DNA of 64,000 nucleotides, taken from NCBI RefSeq assembly GCF_050948175.1, contig NC_135195.1, positions 11,746,001 to 11,810,000 of the forward strand. Reading direction: 5' to 3'. Source of the stretch: Xylocopa sonorina (Eukaryota; Arthropoda; Insecta; Hymenoptera; Apidae). Shown here one piece after another: positions 1-11,777 of this stretch. Positions within the stretch are counted from its first letter, which is position 1; each line of letters starts with the position of its first letter. Made by a program: the position numbers and the translations under genes. The notes beneath the pieces were generated by a model that did not search any database, was not told where the DNA came from, and worked only from the letters and a program-made list of their open reading frames with translations.

Positions 1-95
1 GACACGACGAGCATCATTCGCACCATGAAGATTATGGCAAAAAGGGTGAACACCACGGGGGGAAGAAGCATGGATATTCCAGTGGTAAACACTAA
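1..95 (+). CDS. 3' end of a histidine-rich secreted protein gene (DUF4779-like), truncated by window edge
   Basis: Reading from base 3, thirty codons end at TAA (93-95). The peptide is rich in His, Lys, Gly and Glu and ends YGKKGEHHGGKKHGYSSGKH. The same ending pattern closes two complete genes in this window: at 1298-2029 (YGKKGSRNDGEKSGYKKGH) and at 10914-11750 (KKGDQQSGKKFGYSKGNKG). The segment just before it (DEHHSHHEDY) closely matches DEHHSHHDAY at the same place in the 10914-11750 protein. This is therefore the last part of a fourth paralogue, head-to-tail with the next gene. The N-terminus, signal peptide and promoter lie left of the window. Function is unknown; by family it should be a secreted, metal-binding or matrix-type protein. 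The other two frames here show no such composition. Confidence 0.8.
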   Translation, partial: HDEHHSHHEDYGKKGEHHGGKKHGYSSGKH

Positions 96-208
96 AAGAA
101 GCAACAGACGCAATGAAGTTTACTTATTTTTGTTGCCTTTCTTGTTTGTTTTCATCGTTGATTAATTTTAGACGCTGAAATATGCATTTGTCACGATTTT
201 GTTTTAAT

Positions 209-214
209 AATAAA
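209..214 (+). terminator. Polyadenylation signal of the left-edge gene
   Basis: AATAAA lies about 115 nt after the TAA of the truncated gene, in A+T-rich sequence. Distance and orientation fit the cleavage/polyadenylation signal of that transcript. Only the hexamer is seen; no transcript evidence is available. Confidence 0.5.
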
Positions 215-837
215 ATTGTCCTTTAACGATTACGCGTTACTTTTATTCACGAGAGTCTACATCCCTTCGACCCTGTCATGAAATTCAATTTCCTTTTCAA
301 CTTGTTTTCAAGACCATACTATCCACTGTATCTCAAACTGTATAACAATAAGGTAATGCATACGAAGAGTGTAAATCTATAAGAATTTTTCATACATTAC
401 AAGCTTGATACGACGAGTAACATAAATAAGATCTAGTGGAGAGAAAAAAATCCGTGCCCAAATTATTCGGTACTGCAATTACACAATTTTACCTAACAGC
501 TAACGTCTCCCTCTTGGAAAATATAATAGAAACAGTCCGTGACTAAATTTCTCTACGACGATCGGGATTTTGCAACAGCGAACTTACATAATTCGTCTCG
601 TGGGGGGCAAACTGCAGCCAGGCAGGGTTTGCAAAACATTCGAATTCAGACAGCAGTCCGTTAACGCCCGTAACACGTGGGCAAATGTGTTCGAGCACGG
701 TACCAGACAGAAATCAAACCGTGCCCTCCGTGTCTCTCTCCCCCTTGGATATCCACCCGAAACGTTCGTAACGTTTCGCACGTTTTTCCTAACGGCGACC
801 AGTGCCGCATAGAGGTACAAACCACAGGTGAAAGACA
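215..837. other. Intergenic spacer between the first two cluster genes
   Basis: No coding region can be supported here. Short open frames on both strands at 570-865 overlap each other in a moderately GC-rich patch. They have no signal peptide, no family composition and mostly lack good ATG starts. The right end runs into the core promoter of the next gene. Confidence 0.5.
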
Positions 838-874
838 TATAAAAGTCAGATTTTCGCGCATCCATGTCATATTG
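838..874 (+). promoter_or_regulatory. Core promoter (TATA + Inr-like) of the 1298-2029 gene
   Basis: TATAAAAG occupies 838-845. An initiator-like TCATATT at 867-873 places the start-site A at 869, 31 nt from the first T of the TATA box, which is the standard spacing for insect RNA polymerase II promoters. No ATG occurs from 869 to the presumed donor at 1027, nor from 1201 to the start codon at 1298, as expected for a 5' leader. Assignment to this gene depends on the leader intron described separately. Confidence 0.5.
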
Positions 875-1297
875 GCTGTAACAGCCAGCTAGCTTGTCGT
901 AATCTCGCCAGTTTCGCCCACTTGCCGCGCAACGTACGACTCACTATTCCATACGAGTATTCTTCCCGCTGCTCCTTTCGAGAAGCTACGTTCGTGCTGC
1001 GTACGAATTCTGAGGTTGGATCACAGGTAAATAGAAATCGAACGAAGACGTTTCAATTTTAATTTTCAAATTAAATTTGGGGAAGCATAGTGTTCGCATT
1101 GTAAAATTATTCTGAATCCTTTAAATGTAGATTTGATTGTTTCAACGCGTGGAGCGACGCTTCGAAATTTTAATTAACGGCTGTTGAGCACTCTGTGCAG
1201 ATAACCAACCAGCTAATCGTATCGTTCTCCATTAGATACAATTTACACTCTGCTCAAAAATAGGCACTGAGCCAGCAGAAGATTGAAGAAAACCGAT
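869..1297 (+). other. Predicted 5' UTR with an intron (1027-1200)
   Basis: CACAG|GTAAATAG at 1022-1034 is a strong splice donor, with GT at 1027-1028. CTCTGTGCAG, ending at 1200, is a usable acceptor. Splicing would join leader exon 869-1026 to exon 1201 onward, which carries the ATG at 1298. The A+T-rich stretch between them (intron of 174 nt) has a branch-like TTAATTAAC at about 1171-1179. Both leader exons lack ATG. An unspliced leader or a closer start site remains possible, but no TATA box is visible between 1200 and 1298. Confidence 0.45.
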
Positions 1298-2029
1298 ATG
1301 TTTGCCGTACGTGGAGCTTGGTCGCTGTTGATAATCCTGGTTAGCCTGGCGTCCGGAGGTGCAGCGACTGGCATTAATCACGGGGACCTGGAAGCAGCGG
1401 CCACCCATTGGTTCGAGAAGGGCGATGGTAGCGATTCGTACGCTTCTCACGAAGATAAAAGTGGCGAACGCGGAGACAAAGGCTACGACAACTACCACGA
1501 GTTCGAGAAAGCTAGCAAGGGTCATCATGACTTAGCCAAAGCATATGGATACTATGACGAACACGATGGCAAGGAGAAGCATCACGATCACGACGACCAT
1601 TATCACGACCACGAACATCGCGAAGAGAAAGGCGACAAAGGGGGTGAGAAATTCAAGAAGAATCATCACTATGGGAAAGGACACAGCACGCACGTGTTTC
1701 ACGAGGTGAAAAAATTAGACGAATACCAGGACCACAAGGAGTTCGACGACGGAAACTACGATTCCGATTTCGACGAGCACCGCGACGATTTCCACCGTGG
1801 CCACAAATTGGGAAAGGGTGGGTTTTATACGGATGGTAGTCACGACTTTGATGATCGCGAGGGTGGCTACGGCGATAAAAGTCATTACGAGAAGGGATAC
1901 AATCATAAGGATCATAAGGGACGTGATAGCGACTGGGATCATGAAGATTATTATCATAACGATTATCGCTATGGCAAGAAAGGCTCGCGTAACGACGGAG
2001 AGAAATCTGGATATAAAAAAGGACATTAG
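1298..2029 (+). CDS. Secreted Asp/His/Lys/Gly/Tyr-rich protein, DUF4779-like
   Basis: This single coding exon encodes 243 residues. The ATG at 1298 is preferred to the in-frame TTG at 1283, because animals start at ATG and the signal peptide begins right there: MFAVRGAW, then a hydrophobic LLIILVSLASGGAA core, with cleavage expected near residue 23. The mature protein has no recognisable fold or enzymatic motif. Residues about 50-110 are His/Asp/Glu/Lys repeats (HHDHDDHYHDHEH). Residues about 110-155 contain THVFHEVKKLDEYQDHKEFD, which lines up with the FHKDEYHKEHKFYDD block of the 10914-11750 protein. The tail YGKKGSRNDGEKSGYKKGH matches its neighbours. It is more acidic and tyrosine-rich than the other copies. 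Metal (Zn/Cu/Ca) binding in an extracellular space is an inference from composition only. It is head-to-tail with the left-edge paralogue. Confidence 0.85.
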   Translation: MFAVRGAWSLLIILVSLASGGAATGINHGDLEAAATHWFEKGDGSDSYASHEDKSGERGDKGYDNYHEFEKASKGHHDLAKAYGYYDEHDGKEKHHDHDDHYHDHEHREEKGDKGGEKFKKNHHYGKGHSTHVFHEVKKLDEYQDHKEFDDGNYDSDFDEHRDDFHRGHKLGKGGFYTDGSHDFDDREGGYGDKSHYEKGYNHKDHKGRDSDWDHEDYYHNDYRYGKKGSRNDGEKSGYKKGH

Positions 2030-2184
2030 TCTCGTTTCCTTATTGCTCTTGATAAACTGGTACCCTCCTCCTGATCTATTGTATATACAGACGTCACGAT
2101 CGATTTTGTACTTTTGTTTATTCTTTTGTAACACGCGATTAGTTACGCGCAAAGCGCTTCGTTCGCGGGGAAGAAGGGAAGAAA

Positions 2185-2190
2185 AATAAA
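2185..2190 (+). terminator. Polyadenylation signal of the 1298-2029 gene
   Basis: AATAAA sits 155 nt after the stop codon, in a plausible short 3' UTR. Confidence 0.55.
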
Positions 2191-2816
2191 TGACGTAAAA
2201 ACCTTTGAAATTATTCGATTGCGATAATGAAGCGAATAAATTCGATGAACCGGAATATTAACACTAACAAATAGTCCGCGCAACGGGGACGAATTTGCAG
2301 AGGCAGGAATACAATGAAACGTTAAACGATTCAATAATGTCAACCATATATTGTAACTTTCCGGTCATTATGGTCCGTGTAGCTAAATTATTACACCAGG
2401 TATACATTTCAGAGTAACGTTGAATTCTTGTGCAGTGGCCACAAACCATATTACCAAACCGACCGTAAATTCCTTTGATTATTAATAAATCTCTACGTCC
2501 CCCCCTGCTAATCTATCGAATACCGATATCAACCATATTGATAAATGAAGCGCGTGTCCCTTGGTACCATTTAATCCATAATTTGTAGAACGTTTAGGAG
2601 AATTATATCTGCCGGATTCATTGCAGAATAGTAGGATTAATTCGCGTAAAATGAAGACCGCGATGGAGCGAAGGAATTTATAGTGGTAACGCGACTCTCA
2701 AAATCTGGCTCTCCTCGGGAACTGCCCACTTCCAAGCGCCACCGCGATTCTAACGTTAACGCCAGACAGTAACACCGATGTTCACGGTTGTAACGCTCGC
2801 AGAAACAATATTATAC

Positions 2817-2870
<54 letters not shown>

Positions 2871-5800
2871 GCGTACGATATTTCTTCGAGCAACTAAAAC
2901 GTAGCGGGCAGAGCCGGGTAGTAAAACCAACCGGGACGGCGGAAGAGAAATAACGACGCGTACATGTGTTGCTTAAAATTTCAACGCGTCCTAATAAATT
3001 TTTACGTCCCGCATGACGAGAGTGCAGACGATATAAGCACGGGCCACGTCCCTAGACTCCTTTGAAACGGGCAGCTCGTATATACATACGCGACCCGCTC
3101 TTTTTGTCCGCTTTTCTTCGCAGCATTCTCGCTTTATCACGCGGCCGCGTACGACACCACCCCCGCTGTGTGCAACCGAACGCGCGTACACCGCGCTGAC
3201 GCGGCGAGAGAAACGCGGCGCGCACCCTCGACGAGACGGGGCGAGAACAGTCCGCGGGGTTTCGCACCGCATTCACACCGACTGGGATTTGATTAACGAT
3301 TCCACCCCCGGCAAATGAAATTGCCGTGGCCATTTGTGGGTCTATCCAGACCGGATTCCGTTGCGCCGGACACGGATTAACGAAGCTTTATACGCTTCTT
3401 TCGGGCCGGCGGGGTTGTTGCGAGCAGGCCACACGATCACGCTTGCCCATTCTCGGCCGGAGATTGCATAGGACCGTACGGGATCCACTTGAAATTCTCT
3501 GCCGTGTGACAATTCTCCCTCCGTCGAGCGCACCGCCGCGGCGAAACCCGCCCCGGAACACGCCGGCCATTGTTTCGCCCCGTGATGCTCGTACGTGTGG
3601 CTGGCTTAATTAATCTAATTGGAGTGGTCGCGCGGCTCGCAAAAGAAAAGGAGGAAACGGTCGCGCCGTGCCGCGGTTCTAGAGCGGATGCCGCCTCTGC
3701 GCATCTCTGCTCTTAAAAATCTTACATGGGACAGTGGACAATTTAATAAAGAAGCCTGCTGGAAACAGCGATGAATATAAATGTAAATTAGACTGCTGCA
3801 CGCGATACGAAAGATTTGTCCCGCGTTCCGCGACTGGACGTAACGCGGATCGCTCGCACGGTGTGTGCACACGTTTATCAGCGGCCAGCGCGCGTTACGA
3901 GATATGTAAAACGAACGTTAACAATTGTTGCCGCGACGGTAAAATGTTTCTCTCGTTTCGCGTTCAGACAACTATTCAAATTAAAAACGTACCGTTGTTT
4001 TCGTTCCAAATAAAGGACAGTACTGTTACAATTATTTTAACGTTCGTTTACTCGCTGCTGTAGTAGCCTGTGCAATCGTGATACCGATAAAAGATCTCGC
4101 GAGAATGCCAGCTTAATTACCGTCGTTTCGCATTTTCTCGATTCGAGTGGAAATGCGAGAACCGTCCCAATTGTGAGTGTTTTCGAGCGGGTTCGTACGC
4201 TGAGATAACTACGCGACGAAGGGGGTGAGAAACAGGCTCGCCCCGGTACTTTTTGATCGATCACGCAATAATCCTGGCGTTCGACCAAATCAATGAGCAC
4301 CCTCGAGCATCGTCGTCGATGCACTCGTCGTGATAGCCGTCTCGTCGCGGGGTGACTGTCGTCGACGTAATACGGATAACGAGCCACTCGTACGTAGCAA
4401 TTTCCGCGGTCGCGGGACAGCATTTTTGATTGCACTCCGCGCGCTTTGCCGATACCCGTACGTACACGTACCGTTTAATATTTGCGACGACCCCGTCGAC
4501 AGCTGCTTTCCCTTTCTTCGATTTTTCCTCGTATTTTCCTCCATTCTTGTCGCGGTTCTCCGTTCGTTCTTTGTTGGGGTAGTTTTGGAACCAATTAGCG
4601 GCGATAAAATGCGAGAATAAATAAATTCCCAGTTATTTGACTAGTTGATATAATAATAATTTCATTCTTTAAGAGACACAATGTCTCATACGTTTCGTTT
4701 TCACGCGTGCCACGGTTATCCTAGGATTAAGAAATGGAACGGCCCTCGATCGTTTCTAACTCTTTGCAACGTTTCAATTACATTTCACTGTGACAACATC
4801 CGACGATCGTATTTTCTCGATCCTCCGCACTGCGCCATTGTCAGCTCCGCGGGTGTTTCTTCGGATCGTGGGCGGGAATTGAGGGAAGCTGTTTTTGCCG
4901 GCGAGCAACGCGGGAGACAACGGGAGTGCGCCGGACTCCGGGGTAAATTCGATCGCGTTCGATTAGAGACTTTCTTTTCCACTCAACGAGGCCACGGGAC
5001 GAGTACACGCAATTGATCAACGGCGCATCAGTAATTTATCTTTTTCTTCGACCGACGAAGACGTCGCTGTTACGAAATTGCTACATTTAATTTCCGTCGC
5101 CCGACATCCGTTCGTATTTTCTTACCGCGTTCTCCACGGCCACCCTCGCTCGCCGCAGCCACCAGGCTAAATTGAATCGATTCGACGAGAAAGACGAGAA
5201 GGAAAGTTGCGGATTTCCCGAGGAAACCACGATGTTTACATCAACATTCCTGTTTCCCATGGTTCGACTCCAAGGCGAGGTTCGTGCCCGCGAAATTTTT
5301 GCGATTTTCGACAATTACGCGTCAACGCCAGCGTGAATATCCGTAATGGGCAATTTGACGAACGATAGAAGAGAAAATTGAATTCGATTGTATAAAGGGG
5401 CATTGATTTTTTCGACTAATGGAACGTAATTTCACACATATTTTCGCGCCGTGTGCCATTAATACGCCGTTCAGTTCGTCGTTGAACGCTTTAGAATGAA
5501 TAACAATTTTTGGCGCTAACCAAATTGTCGTCCTAATTTCTCGCGACCTAACAAAATCGCAAACAAGATAAAAGCGCAGCTGCGAACGAATTCTATTTTA
5601 TTATATTTCCGCGCGTTATACGCGGCGCCCGACGATTCGCTCGCATTAAATTGGGAACAGCCATGGAACTTTTTCGCTCGATTTATAAAATGTTAGTTAA
5701 CGGTGAAACATTTCCGCCTAACTCCGGAAGGGGATTATCCCCGCGGAGTTTCGCTTGATTTCCATCGTTCAGTTTAGTCACCATTTATCGCCGTGCTATT

Positions 5801-8800
5801 CTGCGCGTGGCGAAAGTTGCTCTTTACACTTTGATTACAAATTCAATAATGTATCCGGGGAAGCGCACGAAATTTATGGGAACATTTTATTCAATCAGCT
5901 CAGCAATTGACGTGCCAATTTTATTAATTAAACATTTCTACTTTCGTCCTCCGCGTAGTTGAGCGGCGGTTTTTCATAATACCGTTCTATAATATCGCAC
6001 GAATCCAAAGTTTTGTAATTTCATCGAGTGGTCAGCAAGTATAATGACGCGACTAATTGAACAAAGTGCAAATTTTCTACCATCGCTCCGTGATACACAT
6101 TTTACTATCGATCTTCCATGCAAATACCCAAAGCTGTAAATACGAATTGCAATGAAAATTGTTAAATTTACATAGTAATAACATTGCACTTAGCGGGGGA
6201 CCGTTAAAGCTGGCCATTGATTTCTATCGTGTGTTAAAATTAATAATCAACGATCCAATTAAATCGATAATTAGCTTACCGATCCGATTTGTAAGTCTCT
6301 AAAACACGATGTTTAAACATCTCAATTGCTTGTCTGTGACGAAAGGAGATCGAATAAATTGCTTTCGAATTGTTTATTCATACCAATCACCGTAGCAGAA
6401 GTGGACACTTCTTAATAAAACGACATCTCTATCGCGTCAGACGAAAGGCGCACTAAAATATGCGGTATCTCGTCTCATCGAGATATTCGATCGATCAGCA
6501 CCGTTAGACGGACGACAGACACGTTGAATTAGTAACCTAACCGAGACCTTCGTGGACCTGACTTATTAATTCCCTGGGTAGAGCGGGAACGTAGCTATCG
6601 GATAATTCGCAGAGGGCCTGGGCCGGATACGTGCGAACGTTCCACAGGACTACCACGTTAACCAGTTTTGTTTTAATGAAATCGAGTCGCGAACGAAGCT
6701 GCTAATAGAGTTTACACCGGCACGCGAGTACCGGGTAACGAGGACTTAGTATGCGACCCGGGGACAATAGGAAGCGTTTAAATTAAAGGGGACGTGTAAA
6801 TTCTGGCTGCGCGCGGGGAAAACCGTCGAGAATACGAAAATATTCAACAAGACCGACGTGGCTTCCATTATCGACGATCGAGGTGATCGACGCTTGTTAT
6901 TAAAAAAAATTGAGAATCCATAGTCGCTAGTTACCATCAGGCATTGGCTTGCTCAAGCTTTAATTCTTACAGGATCTCATTTTCAAGACTCGTGCGCGAG
7001 AAGTAATACAGTAAAACGTATCTTGTTATATAAATTCTGTTTGCGAAATTTTCGAGCAGACAGCGTTAGCAGATTCCATAAAAGTGTTTGGGGATTTCGT
7101 AATCTCTTTGACGCTTTTACGTTCTGGATCAGAATCCAGAAACAGAATACATAAATCGAAAATTGTTAAAGAAGCAGACGCGCGCGTGACCCACGATTTC
7201 ATTTTCGAACAGGGATGCCTACTGTGCGCACAGTGTTCGTTTACATATCCTGTAGAGTTTTTGATTTTACAAATATTTTGGAATCAATCTCTCTTTGACC
7301 ATTTATTACATTTCAACGTTTAAAGCGCGCGTTTAACTTTTGTCGAATGAAAACGTACGAAATGTTTCGTGTATAATAAAAACTGTGGAATCTCTGGTTT
7401 CAGTTCTGATCGATGGAGTACGATAGGAAGCGAGGAAGAGCAAAAATTAGGGACGTAAAGGAACGGACGTAATAACAATGTAATCCTCTATTAACTCCGC
7501 AAGGAACCTTTGATAAAATGTTCAGGAGCGAGTGAAATAATAATCGGGCAGCCGTAGTTAGAGCTTCGTTCCACCCCGCTGGAAATTGCACGATAAGACT
7601 GCGGAAGAAAGCTTTTGACGACATAAGCCAGCTGGATTAAGCGCTTGATTAAGCTTACGTTGCTTGCGCGTTGGCATTCGTGTATTATTTCGAAATTCTC
7701 TGTAGTAGTGAAGGGTTATATGTACATCGCGGAAACGCGTAATTAAAAAGTCGTGTATTATTAATACCGTTAGGATAATCGATGGCAATATCAGGATATC
7801 CACTGCGCTCCACAGCAATACGGATCTGAATTCCTAATTAAAATTCGCAATTTTCACTAGTCTTCGATGTACTCAAAGTAATAGCTCCGATTGCACGTTT
7901 CGTGAATTGCAGAGGAAACTAGAAGTTCCGAACGAATCGATCTCAGTTGACACGCGTTGATTAGCCTCGGAAATTGCAGCACCACTCGCATCTCATTCAT
8001 TTCACGGCTGGCAGCCGTGTACTTCTCTGATCTGTGGCGAGCATATTTTCCCTCGTGTTTCTTCTTTTTTTTGTTTTGTTTTATCGAAACACGATAAAAC
8101 GCCCGCCAATTCCATTATTGCACATCCAATTACATTTTTCCGCGCACCACGCGTTTTCACCCACCGTCGATGACCGTGTCGAATTCGCTCGACGGTCGAG
8201 GCAGGCGGACGAATTAGTTTCCCATCGAAACGTTCGCGAGCAGTTCAGAGATTTTCTTACGACGCGATTCTAACGCGACTACCTTCGACGTCTCGCGTTT
8301 TTCGCTCGCGTGGAAAAACGCATCGCTGAATTACGCGAAACAATTTTCCAGCGTACATAACTAGAGAAATCGTGCGGATTATAGAGAAATGCGATCGCTG
8401 TTTGATTAAAATTCCCGGGGGACACGCGTGCCTTTCCCGATCGCTCGTTCAATTTCCCATCGGCCGTTGCTGGTTTTTCTCCCCCCACGTTTATCGCTCG
8501 TGGACGCACCCTGCGCGAGAGCACGCACCCCGACGGCAACGTGCAAACGCGGGCACGTGTTTCCTGTTGCGTTACACCGTCGCATCGGCCAATGCAAATA
8601 AACTGTCCCGGTGAGACCGGGATTATACGAGGCAAACTGGTTGATAGGTAAATAGAAAGGAATAACGGTGGAAATGCACGCGCAAACAGTCGCGTTATTA
8701 ATTTGAACGTGGATCAACCGGAGTGGATGAACAGATAGAGTCTACGGCAGCGCTGTCCCAGCGACGGTCCTGCGAGCTTCTGCGGTCCCTTCCGCTTCCG

Positions 8801-10650
8801 CGTGGCGTCCTTTGTTGACCGTGGAACTGTCCTGTTCGAAGGTTCGCGAAGCAACATGGCGCGAACGATAAATTTCTATTCCTGTCTATAAATAATAAGC
8901 TTCTCTGGAAGAGACACGGGGCCAAGACAGTTACATATGCACCTATTGTAAGGTAACAGGTTAGAGGTGTTGGATTCGCGGATGGTGATAAATAAAATCG
9001 CCGTGTCTCACGTTGGATTTCTAGCGCGAGCCAACGCACGCGTCGATAAACTAATTGGAGGCACCGATTTGAAGCTAAGCGTGTCACACGAGCGCATAGT
9101 TCGCAATATAATCGATTAATATAATTAATTCGGCCGGCCGGCTGAAAATCCGCGGGGCATGTGTTATTTATCTGCAAACTGAACCGCGTTAACTCGCGAT
9201 CCGGGGGCTATTCCATCGGGCCGTGCATTAATATCCGAGAATCAATTAAATCGCTAACGCGACCGATTAAACTCCATCACTTCCGTATTACCGACTTTCG
9301 CGATGCTACGGTTAAAATTGTTTACCTGTGTACCTGTCCGGCTACATCGTTCGCGTTCGACCGGAAATACGACAGCTTCGCGAATAACTCAGCCGATAAC
9401 CAGACACGTGTTTGACACTGATCGGATTCGACGTATCGAAAGTTCGTTTGATTAACCGTCGTTTCGTTTCTTTGACCGTGCCGCGTGATAATAAAAGAAA
9501 ACCGTGCGCATCGTTCCACGCCGTATTTACACGGTAATACTACGCCACGCGTGTATAATTTTAAATAAAGAAAGGAAATTGGCGGAGTTTTTAGTAAGTC
9601 TTAAATAAGTCTTACTACCTTACAAACTTCTCTGTTTCCACACAGGTAAATATAAAGTCTTTTGATACGTTCCGGGCGTGCGCGCGGCGTGGCTCAAATA
9701 TTAAACCGCGGAAAATTCAGGCGCCGCTGCGTTCAGTTGCCTACGCTGAAGAGAATAAAAGGGGAACGAGAGTTCTTTTGCACGGTCGAAAGTGGTGAAT
9801 GATGAAAATTTCATCGAAAATTCGGCAAGAACGAAACACACCGCGTTCCAGTTTGATTAATGGCGATATTATGAGACAAATATGAGCCGCGTAGAAACTT
9901 CTTTGCAGCTCACCGCAGGGGAAGTGAAAAAAAAAAGGAAAAGCAACGCGACGGCGGCTGCTATATCGCTGTTTTTATCACGCGCGCGCGAACAGCCACT
10001 GTATCCGCTTTAGCATTTACATAATGTATTTGCACAATATTGGCCCGGGATATACATCGCCCCGCGATACATTATTTCACCGTCACTTTGGAAAAACTTA
10101 AGACTGACGGCTGTGAAATATTCGAGGTATTAAACGCGCCCCGTATGAATAACGAGCTACGTAAATAACGTCTGTTAGAAATGTAATTCGGGCGTGTATG
10201 TGAACGCGTGCGTGAAACCACCCCACGATGCAAGGGGGAACGAAAAGATTACACGATTCTGATCGATACGCTATCGATTCGATGTAAAATTTCACATTTA
10301 AATGGGAACGAAATGGAACTTCTAATTAACTTCTCGATACGTTCCAGACTCGCACTGTAATATTTTTCCGTGTATAATTATCAACGAGCTAATCTGCTCT
10401 GCAATTACGTCCCTTTGATACGTATATTATTTTTCAGTCAGTTTCAAAAGTTGATGTACATTACTTTTCTGATTAAAATTTGATATTTATAACTCTAACT
10501 AACGTGAAATGAAAACAGCTCGTATTACGGGGAAACGAAAAATGTTCAGTGTTAGTTACCACGCGGAACGCCGGTACTTGCCTCTCGAAATAAAATCGAA
10601 ATAACCTGCAAAATCTCTGCCAGCGGAGTAATTATGAGCGGTAGAGTGTA
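2191..10650. other. 8.5 kb spacer between convergent cluster genes
   Basis: No gene is recognised. Open frames of 60-160 codons occur on both strands (for example 8279-9177), but they overlap in several frames within GC-rich, CG-dense patches and show no domain, signal peptide or codon bias I can trust. It holds a GA microsatellite (2821), a run of ATTA/TAAT cores at 6237-6275, a near-palindrome at 9592-9617, the palindrome CGGCCGGCCG at 9131-9140 next to TAATTAATT, and a CG alternation at about 9979-9990. It could contain regulatory DNA for the flanking genes. Confidence 0.4.
2821..2868. repeat. (GA)n microsatellite
   Basis: This is a nearly perfect GA dinucleotide run, interrupted once by an AAA near its right end. 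It is an ordinary simple repeat and probably length-polymorphic. Confidence 0.95.
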
Positions 10651-10694
10651 TCGTTTTATTTAAACGTTGGTGGTATATCGTATAAAAGTACGAA

Positions 10695-10700
10695 TTTATT
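10695..10700 (-). terminator. Polyadenylation signal of the 10914-11750 gene
   Basis: TTTATT on the plus strand gives AATAAA on the minus strand, about 215 nt past the stop codon. A second AATAAA lies at 10655-10660. Which one is used cannot be decided from sequence. Confidence 0.5.
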
Positions 10701-10913
10701 CTATCCTTGTCATCAACAGAATAACGCAATAATTATTTTCCACTTCGACGATATCCGCCAGAGTACGAAATAAGATCAATTAACGGATCGCAGTTTTTCG
10801 ATCAAGTCCATGTCTGAATCAGTATAAAAAATGTGCATGCTGCAAGCTCGAGACAAAACAGCGGCCGTTTGCGTGAAAAAGTCCAGAACCGTTCCGAGTC
10901 AGCCTCGCGGTCC

Positions 10914-11750
10914 TCAACCCTTGTTCCCTTTACTATATCCAAACTTCTTCCCAGATTGCTGATCGCCCTTCTTCGCATAAGCATCGTGATGAGAGTGATG
11001 CTCGTCTTGTCCATGTTTCCCGTGATGTCCCTTGTGCTCCTCGTCAAGGTGGCCCTTGTCGTGGTGGCCCTTCTTGCCATGGTGGTCCTCGCGATATCCA
11101 GTATGATGATGTCCACCGTTTTTATGCTCCCCTTCCTTCTTCTCGTGATGTCCATGGAAGTCGCCGTGCTTCTTGTGGTGTCCACCCTTGTGGTAGTCAT
11201 CGTAGAACTTGTGCTCCTTGTGATACTCGTCCTTATGGAACTTGTTATGATACCCCTTCGTCTTGTGACCCTTCTTGTGACCCTTCTTCTCCCCAAACTT
11301 GCCGCCTTTGTGTCCTTTCTCCCCCTCGTGGTGCTCACCGTACTTCTCGTGCTTGTCGTGGTGTCCCTTCTCCTCGCCCCCGTGTTCTTCGTGATGGCCA
11401 GCGTGATGGTGCTTGTCGTGGTCACCCTTGTCGCTCTTGTCGTGATGGTGATGGCTGTTGTACCCCTTGTCACCTTTCTCAGCGTGTTCCTCGTGACGAT
11501 CCGAGTGATGACTCTGCCCTCCTCCGGACTCGTGATGATGGCCGTGGTTCCCGCCAGTGGCAGCTGCCGTCAGGTCACCCCTCGTCTCCTCGAGCTTCGA
11601 GCTGGGGATCGAGGTAGCGGAAGTGACGGTCTGCGACGCGGCGGGGCCTTTCGCATGGCGACGGTCGCGTATCGCGGTCAGGTCTCGGGCAAAACATGTC
11701 TGCTGCAGCAACAGCAGTAGCGCGACGGTTATGAACGCGACACGCAGCAT
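10914..11750 (-). CDS. Secreted histidine/lysine/glycine-rich protein, DUF4779-like
   Basis: This intronless frame of 278 residues starts at an ATG (11750) directly followed by a signal peptide: MLRVAFITVALLLLLQQTCF, with cleavage expected before RDL. Residues about 23-70 are an ordinary Ser/Thr/Ala linker. From about residue 70 to the end the chain is built of His, Lys, Gly, Glu and Asp; about one residue in five of the whole protein is His (56 by hand count). The most family-like segment is in the middle: EGEKGHKGGKFGEKKGHKKG, followed by the GYHNKFHKDEYHKEHKFYDD block. I associate this with the insect DUF4779 family from recall. The tail KKGDQQSGKKFGYSKGNKG is shared with the left-edge copy. 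There are no catalytic motifs, and the only cysteine I see is in the signal peptide. An extracellular metal- or anion-binding role is inference. The antisense strand is open over the whole gene but is a compositional shadow. Confidence 0.9.
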   Translation of the reverse strand: MLRVAFITVALLLLLQQTCFARDLTAIRDRRHAKGPAASQTVTSATSIPSSKLEETRGDLTAAATGGNHGHHHESGGGQSHHSDRHEEHAEKGDKGYNSHHHHDKSDKGDHDKHHHAGHHEEHGGEEKGHHDKHEKYGEHHEGEKGHKGGKFGEKKGHKKGHKTKGYHNKFHKDEYHKEHKFYDDYHKGGHHKKHGDFHGHHEKKEGEHKNGGHHHTGYREDHHGKKGHHDKGHLDEEHKGHHGKHGQDEHHSHHDAYAKKGDQQSGKKFGYSKGNKG

Positions 11751-11777
11751 CTCGATCTTGGTTCGAGACGATCATTC

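Noticed and set aside
1283..1297. Upstream TTG start giving five more residues (MKKTD) for the 1298 gene
   Set aside because: TTG is not a normal start in animals, and the signal peptide begins at the ATG at 1298.
1715..2152. Minus-strand hydrophobic frame over the 1298-2029 gene
   Set aside because: Same compositional shadow effect. The sense frame has a signal peptide and the family tail.
5261..5280. GGTTCGACTCC, a perfect B-box match, as a possible tRNA gene
   Set aside because: No A box, cloverleaf or acceptor pairing can be drawn around it; the T-stem has a mismatch.
10833..11720. 295-codon plus-strand frame antisense to the histidine-rich gene, reading as a very hydrophobic multi-pass membrane protein
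   Set aside because: It is the exact antisense of His, Lys, Glu, Asp and Gly codons, which read backwards as Val, Met, Leu, Ile and Pro/Ala. It starts with GTG. The sense frame has an ATG, a signal peptide, a promoter and a paralogous sequence.
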